Part shown: in pieces, positions 60,693-64,000 of the stretch
Position numbering within the stretch: the stretch's first letter is position 1
How the letters are laid out: each line of letters starts with the position of its first letter
Assembly: GCF_000018405.1 (NCBI RefSeq)
Contig: NC_009943.1
Coordinates: 124,001 to 188,000 of the forward strand
Direction of reading: 5' to 3'
DNA length: 64,000 nucleotides
DNA from: Desulfosudis oleivorans Hxd3
GTDB taxonomy: Bacteria; Desulfobacterota; Desulfobacteria; Desulfobacterales; Desulfosudaceae
Translations under genes and position numbers: made by a program
Notes under the pieces: generated by a model
The model's database searches: none
What the model saw: only the letters and a program-made list of their open reading frames with translations
What the model was told of the DNA's origin: nothing

Positions 60693-62132
60693 ATGAATGA
60701 ATTCAAAGTAAATACCGTTTGTGAGGATGCCCTGGGAGATTCGGATGCCACCGCGCTTGCCGGGCGCCTTGAAAAAGGTGAGATAACACCAACAGATCTG
60801 GTGGAAGCAGCGATCAACCGGGCAAAGCGGGCAAACCCCGAGCTGAACGCCATTGTGACAGAGACCTTTGATGCGGCGCGGAAGCAGTCCAAAATGCCCC
60901 GGAAAGGAAAACTTGGCGGCATCCCCACATTCATTAAGGACAATGTCGAGGTGGAGGGGGTTCCCACACTGTTCGGCACCCGCGCTTTGCCCAGACATCC
61001 GGCGCACAAAGACCATGCCTTTATCCGGCAGTTTAAATCGTTGGGCATGATCAGCCTGGGCAAGACCGCCCTGCCCGAGTTCGGCATTCCGCCAACCACG
61101 GAATCACTGCTCCACGGTGCGACTGCCAACCCTTGGAACATCCAGTATTCCGCGGGCGGCTCTTCCGGCGGATCGGCGGCTATGGTGGCTTCCGGCGTTG
61201 TGCCCATGGCCCATGGCAATGATGGCGGGGGGTCGATTCGTATTCCGGCCGCGTGCTGCGGCCTGGTTGGATTAAAACCCACCGGGGGTCGCCTGATAAC
61301 AGCGCCGGAACTCAAGATGCTGCCCATCAATGTCGTGTTTGAAGGGGTTATCACCCGAACGGTAAGAGATACGGCTTTATTTATGGCTGAAGCGGAAACG
61401 TACTATGCCAACCACCGCCTGCCGTCGCTGGGGCTGATTGCCAAACCGGGAAAAAAGCGACTGCGGATTGCTGTCATTACCGAAGCAATCAACAATGTTG
61501 TTGTTGACGAAGAGGTGCTTGAAGCCGTTCACGCCACGGCTGCGTTATGCGAGAAGCTCGGTCATCGTACGGAGGCGCTTGACCTTCCCTTTACAGACCA
61601 GATCGGTGATGATTTTACATTGTATTATGCGTTTCTGTTTTTCATGCTTCACCGGTTCGGCAAAAAGCTGCTTTCGCCTGATTTTGATCCGGCCCGGCTT
61701 GAACACCTGACCCTTGGCATGAGCCGGCATTTTACGAAACATCTTTTTTCATTTCCTTTTGCAACCCGGCGGTTAAGAAAAGCGATAAAGGTGACACAAT
61801 CTTTTTATAAAAAATATGATGTGGCGCTTTGTCCGGTGCTTGCCGCAAAAACCGTCAGGAATGGAACTTTGCTCGACCCTACGTTACCCTTTGACACGGT
61901 TTTTGAAGGCATCCGCAACTATGCGCCCTTTACCGCACTGCAGAACATCACCGGAGAACCGGCCATTTCCCTGCCTTTGGGCATGAGCAAAGAGGGCTTG
62001 CCCATTGGTGTTCAATTTGCCGCTCCCATGGGACAGGATCAGACACTGCTGGAGCTGGCGTTTGAACTGGAACAGGCCCAACCATGGCCGCAATTTCCTG
62101 TTATAGATACTGAACAGGCCGGGCCGGGATAG
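60693..62132 (+). CDS. Amidase-signature family hydrolase
   Basis: 479 residues from the ATG at 60693 (AAGGAG upstream). The Ser-Ser-Lys triad is Lys in FIKDNVEV, Ser in GGSIRIPAACCG and nucleophile Ser in [13 protein letters not shown]. It hydrolyses amide bonds; it is not GatA, which is encoded at 41014-42474. Specificity unknown. It precedes a remnant and a TetR gene on the other strand. Confidence 0.9.
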   Translation: MNEFKVNTVCEDALGDSDATALAGRLEKGEITPTDLVEAAINRAKRANPELNAIVTETFDAARKQSKMPRKGKLGGIPTFIKDNVEVEGVPTLFGTRALPRHPAHKDHAFIRQFKSLGMISLGKTALPEFGIPPTTESLLHGATANPWNIQYSAGGSSGGSAAMVASGVVPMAHGNDGGGSIRIPAACCGLVGLKPTGGRLITAPELKMLPINVVFEGVITRTVRDTALFMAEAETYYANHRLPSLGLIAKPGKKRLRIAVITEAINNVVVDEEVLEAVHATAALCEKLGHRTEALDLPFTDQIGDDFTLYYAFLFFMLHRFGKKLLSPDFDPARLEHLTLGMSRHFTKHLFSFPFATRRLRKAIKVTQSFYKKYDVALCPVLAAKTVRNGTLLDPTLPFDTVFEGIRNYAPFTALQNITGEPAISLPLGMSKEGLPIGVQFAAPMGQDQTLLELAFELEQAQPWPQFPVIDTEQAGPG

Positions 62133-62145
62133 TATCCGGCCAGGA

Positions 62146-62373
62146 CTACATTAAATTATTCAAACAAGCTTTTATGCCTTTAATAATGTCCTCCACATCC
62201 TGATCCGTGATTGTGAGCGGTGGGCGTATGACGACGCTGTGTTTCACGACCTCTCCGCTTTTTAGCAGCACCCCCTGTTGAATCGAGCTTCGACAGAATT
62301 TTTCCGCCTCTTGTGCGCTTTCAAATTCCAGGGACAACATCAGTTCCGACACCCGGCACGGATTTGAGTTAAA
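62146..62373 (-). pseudogene. C-terminal remnant of a class III aminotransferase
   Basis: About 76 residues ending SVVIRPPLTITDQDVEDIIK then GIKACLNNLM, the C-terminal signature of PLP-dependent class III aminotransferases (ornithine/GABA aminotransferase type). The frame is closed upstream by a TAA at about 62374, and no N-terminal or PLP-lysine portion exists here. It is a broken gene fragment, immediately next to the TetR gene. Confidence 0.75.
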
Positions 62374-62391
62374 TTAGCTTTTCAATGAATT

Positions 62392-63033
62392 TCAACTGAC
62401 GGTGATAAAAAGATAGCTGCAAATCATGTCTTCAAGCTCTTTGAGCAGCCGGTCTTCATCGATTGCGTCTTTATGAATCATGATCCGGTGGATAATCTCA
62501 TCGCTTGTCCTAAACAGCAAGACGGCAGCGGCTTCAATATCATCCACACGAATTAACTGCTTATGCTGTTGTAAGAGAGTGATTAAAAATGCGATTATCT
62601 TTTTGTCTTCTTCGCTGCTGATATTTCTAACATCTTCATCCAGAAGAATCAAAGCTGTGGTTTCCTTGTGAAGCAGCGGATTGATGGCATGGGATTCCTT
62701 TAAAGATTTAATTATAAATCGAACGAGCTTTCTTCCCGTATCAAGGTTTTCCGCAACGTTGTCGCCGATCTGTATGTAAAAATTGGAGAGTGCCTTTTTA
62801 GATACTTCTTTATAGAAGCGCATCATTAACTCTATGCCAACTTCCTTCTTGTTATTGAAATATCCATAAAAGGATCCCGTGGCTATCCCGGCTCGTTCGG
62901 CCAACTCATTCGTATTAGTTTTAAAATATCCCTTTTCAGCAAAAAGCTCCCAAGCTGCGTTTAGGATTTTTTCCTTGGTTTCGATGCTGCGCTTTTGTAC
63001 CGGTATTCGAGCTTTATTTTTTGATATAGTCAC
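62392..63033 (-). CDS. TetR/AcrR-family transcriptional regulator
   Basis: 213 residues. The N-terminal HTH reads TKEKILNAAWELFAEKGYFK and TNELAERAGIATGSFYGYFNNK, typical of TetR. The C-terminal ligand domain is divergent. The gene is AT-rich and divergent from a crotonase gene with 196 nt between them containing palindromes, so it probably represses that gene and itself. It may bind acyl-CoA, by context only. Confidence 0.88.
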   Translation of the reverse strand: MTISKNKARIPVQKRSIETKEKILNAAWELFAEKGYFKTNTNELAERAGIATGSFYGYFNNKKEVGIELMMRFYKEVSKKALSNFYIQIGDNVAENLDTGRKLVRFIIKSLKESHAINPLLHKETTALILLDEDVRNISSEEDKKIIAFLITLLQQHKQLIRVDDIEAAAVLLFRTSDEIIHRIMIHKDAIDEDRLLKELEDMICSYLFITVS

Positions 63034-63117
63034 AATTGCTCTCCGAAGTTGAATTATTTTAACCTTTTATAAAAAAACACCTTATTATGCAACCCTAATT
63101 TAAGGATCAATAAAAAT

Positions 63118-63133
63118 ATGATATTCGTATCAT
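63118..63133. promoter_or_regulatory. Palindrome in the TetR/crotonase intergenic region (1)
   Basis: ATGATATTCGTATCAT: 6-nt arms ATGATA/TATCAT around TTCG. It lies between the divergent start codons, 85 nt from tetR and 97 nt from the crotonase, and is a candidate TetR operator. Confidence 0.5.
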
Positions 63134-63146
63134 GTTTTTATTGATA

Positions 63147-63172
63147 ATATGATACAGATATCGTATTCATAT
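63147..63172. promoter_or_regulatory. Palindrome-like site in the TetR/crotonase intergenic region (2)
   Basis: An imperfect inverted sequence starting ATATGATAC and ending GTATTCATAT, sharing TGATA..TATCA-type halves with the first palindrome. It would place a second operator nearer the crotonase gene. Confidence 0.4.
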
Positions 63173-63229
63173 TGCCATTATAATAATTAACAATTTTGCG
63201 ATGTCAAAAGCGAGGGGGGACGCGTCAGC

Positions 63230-64000
63230 ATGGTATATAAATATCTGAAAACACGGAAAGAAAATTATACGCTCTGGGTTGAAATAAATAATCCGCCGGT
63301 AAATTTCCTGACCGGGGCTATGCTCGAGGAACTGTTTGCTCTGGTCAAGCAGGTGTCCAAAGACGATTCTGTCAGAGTTTTCATTCTCACCGGCGGCATT
63401 GAAGATGTCTACATCATGCACTTCTCCATTCCTGAACTTCTTCAATTATCAAAAGACAATAAAAAATTGCTTCTTAATCTTTTCGTAAAATCCAAAATAA
63501 CAGGCGCCTTCTTAAAATACTTTACAACCTGCACCAACTGGCTGATGGATTGGTTCGGCTGGTACGAAACGCTGGTGCTGAAACTCGCCAAAATAATGAG
63601 TGGTTATTCGTCGAGTTTGTATCTGTGGTTTATCATGCAAAGAACTTATTTTGCCATTGAACGTCTTAATAAAATAACCATCGCCGCGATCAACGGCAAC
63701 TGCAACGGAGGCGGCACTGAACTTTCCGCCTGTTTTGATTTGCGCTTCATGGTGGGCGATCAGGGTTTCACCCTTGGGCAACCGGAAGTGCTGATTAATA
63801 TCGTACCCGGCGGCGGTTCAACGCAGAGGCTGCCGCGGCTGATCGGCCGAGCCAAAGCACTGGAATTTATGTTACGCGGCAATCAGTGGGGTGCTCAGGA
63901 AGCCTGGCGCATCGGACTAATTACGGACTTTTTCAATAAGGTAGAATTCAAAAACAAAGTACAGGAATTTGCCGATCTGATGAGCAAACGCCCCCTGACA
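63230..64000 (+). CDS. Enoyl-CoA hydratase/isomerase family protein (cut by window edge)
   Basis: 257 residues seen, reading off the right edge. The N-terminal VEINNPPVNFLTGAMLEEL and FILTGGIEDVYIMHFS replace the usual FSAGADL oxyanion motif. AAINGNCNGGGTELSACFD and GQPEVLINIVPGGGSTQRL give the second oxyanion strand and a glutamate. Between them lies an unusual aromatic insertion of about 40-50 residues (CTNWLMDWFGWYETLVLKL). ATG at 63230 follows GAGGGGGGA. Divergent from a TetR gene. Confidence 0.85.
   Translation, partial: MVYKYLKTRKENYTLWVEINNPPVNFLTGAMLEELFALVKQVSKDDSVRVFILTGGIEDVYIMHFSIPELLQLSKDNKKLLLNLFVKSKITGAFLKYFTTCTNWLMDWFGWYETLVLKLAKIMSGYSSSLYLWFIMQRTYFAIERLNKITIAAINGNCNGGGTELSACFDLRFMVGDQGFTLGQPEVLINIVPGGGSTQRLPRLIGRAKALEFMLRGNQWGAQEAWRIGLITDFFNKVEFKNKVQEFADLMSKRPLT

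Overview
The window looks like a chromosomal segment of a mesophilic, anaerobic Desulfobacterota bacterium, in the style of fatty-acid- or hydrocarbon-oxidising sulfate reducers such as Desulfosudis/Desulfococcus. This is inferred from the density of acyl-CoA genes (two acyl-CoA ligases, two thiolases, a FadN-type fused beta-oxidation enzyme, ADP-forming acyl-CoA synthetase subunits, a crotonase), the ferredoxins and molybdopterin enzyme, and the REP-like and inverted-repeat elements. No rRNA gene was seen, so the assignment is not proven. Most of the sequence is GC-rich. Clearly AT-richer patches lie at about 13.9-15.5 kb, 35.8-36.7 kb, and 62.2-64 kb, with a milder dip at 58-60.2 kb.

Left part. 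At 1-5.4 kb, an SCP2-type thiolase and an acyl-CoA ligase diverge from a GntR regulator, an SDR dehydrogenase, a nitroreductase and a ferredoxin; the divergent promoters share a matching operator-like palindrome. At 5.6-13.5 kb lie an exported protein of unknown role, an acetyltransferase, and the tightly overlapped carA-carB-purF operon. At 13.5-19.0 kb, inverted copies of a short GC-rich repeat bracket an AT-rich MarR/Fe-S membrane protein pair and a GC-rich methyltransferase/molybdopterin oxidoreductase pair. A DUF4160/DUF2442 couple, a PlsC acyltransferase, proC, a CcdA-like protein, a periplasmic thioredoxin-like protein and a Nudix hydrolase follow to 23.1 kb.

Middle part. From 23.1 to 33.1 kb: a small membrane protein, an ArgA-like acetyltransferase, a class A penicillin-binding protein, a histidine-rich small protein, split ADP-forming acyl-CoA synthetase (beta then alpha), an Hpt / receiver-PP2C / anti-sigma-kinase-like signalling set, a degenerate YchF-like protein and an amidohydrolase ending at a strong terminator. 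From 33.3 to 38.9 kb there is a patchwork: an exported lipase-like hydrolase, membrane proteins, and a transglutaminase-like gene whose 3' end is partly duplicated 2.2 kb away. A gatC-gatA-small protein-mutL operon runs leftward at 38.9-42.8 kb.

Right part. An ABC-2-like exporter permease, a PilZ protein and two tandem tRNA-Ser genes precede the fadN-fadA beta-oxidation operon (45.7-49.3 kb), which carries an operator-like palindrome close to the Bacillus FadR box. Then come an NmrA-like/SRPBCC pair, two universal stress proteins, a K+ channel with RCK domains, a second ADP-forming acyl-CoA synthetase alpha-like protein, Tex, a long-chain acyl-CoA ligase, a TfoX-N protein, an amidase, an aminotransferase remnant, and a TetR regulator divergent from a crotonase that runs off the right edge.
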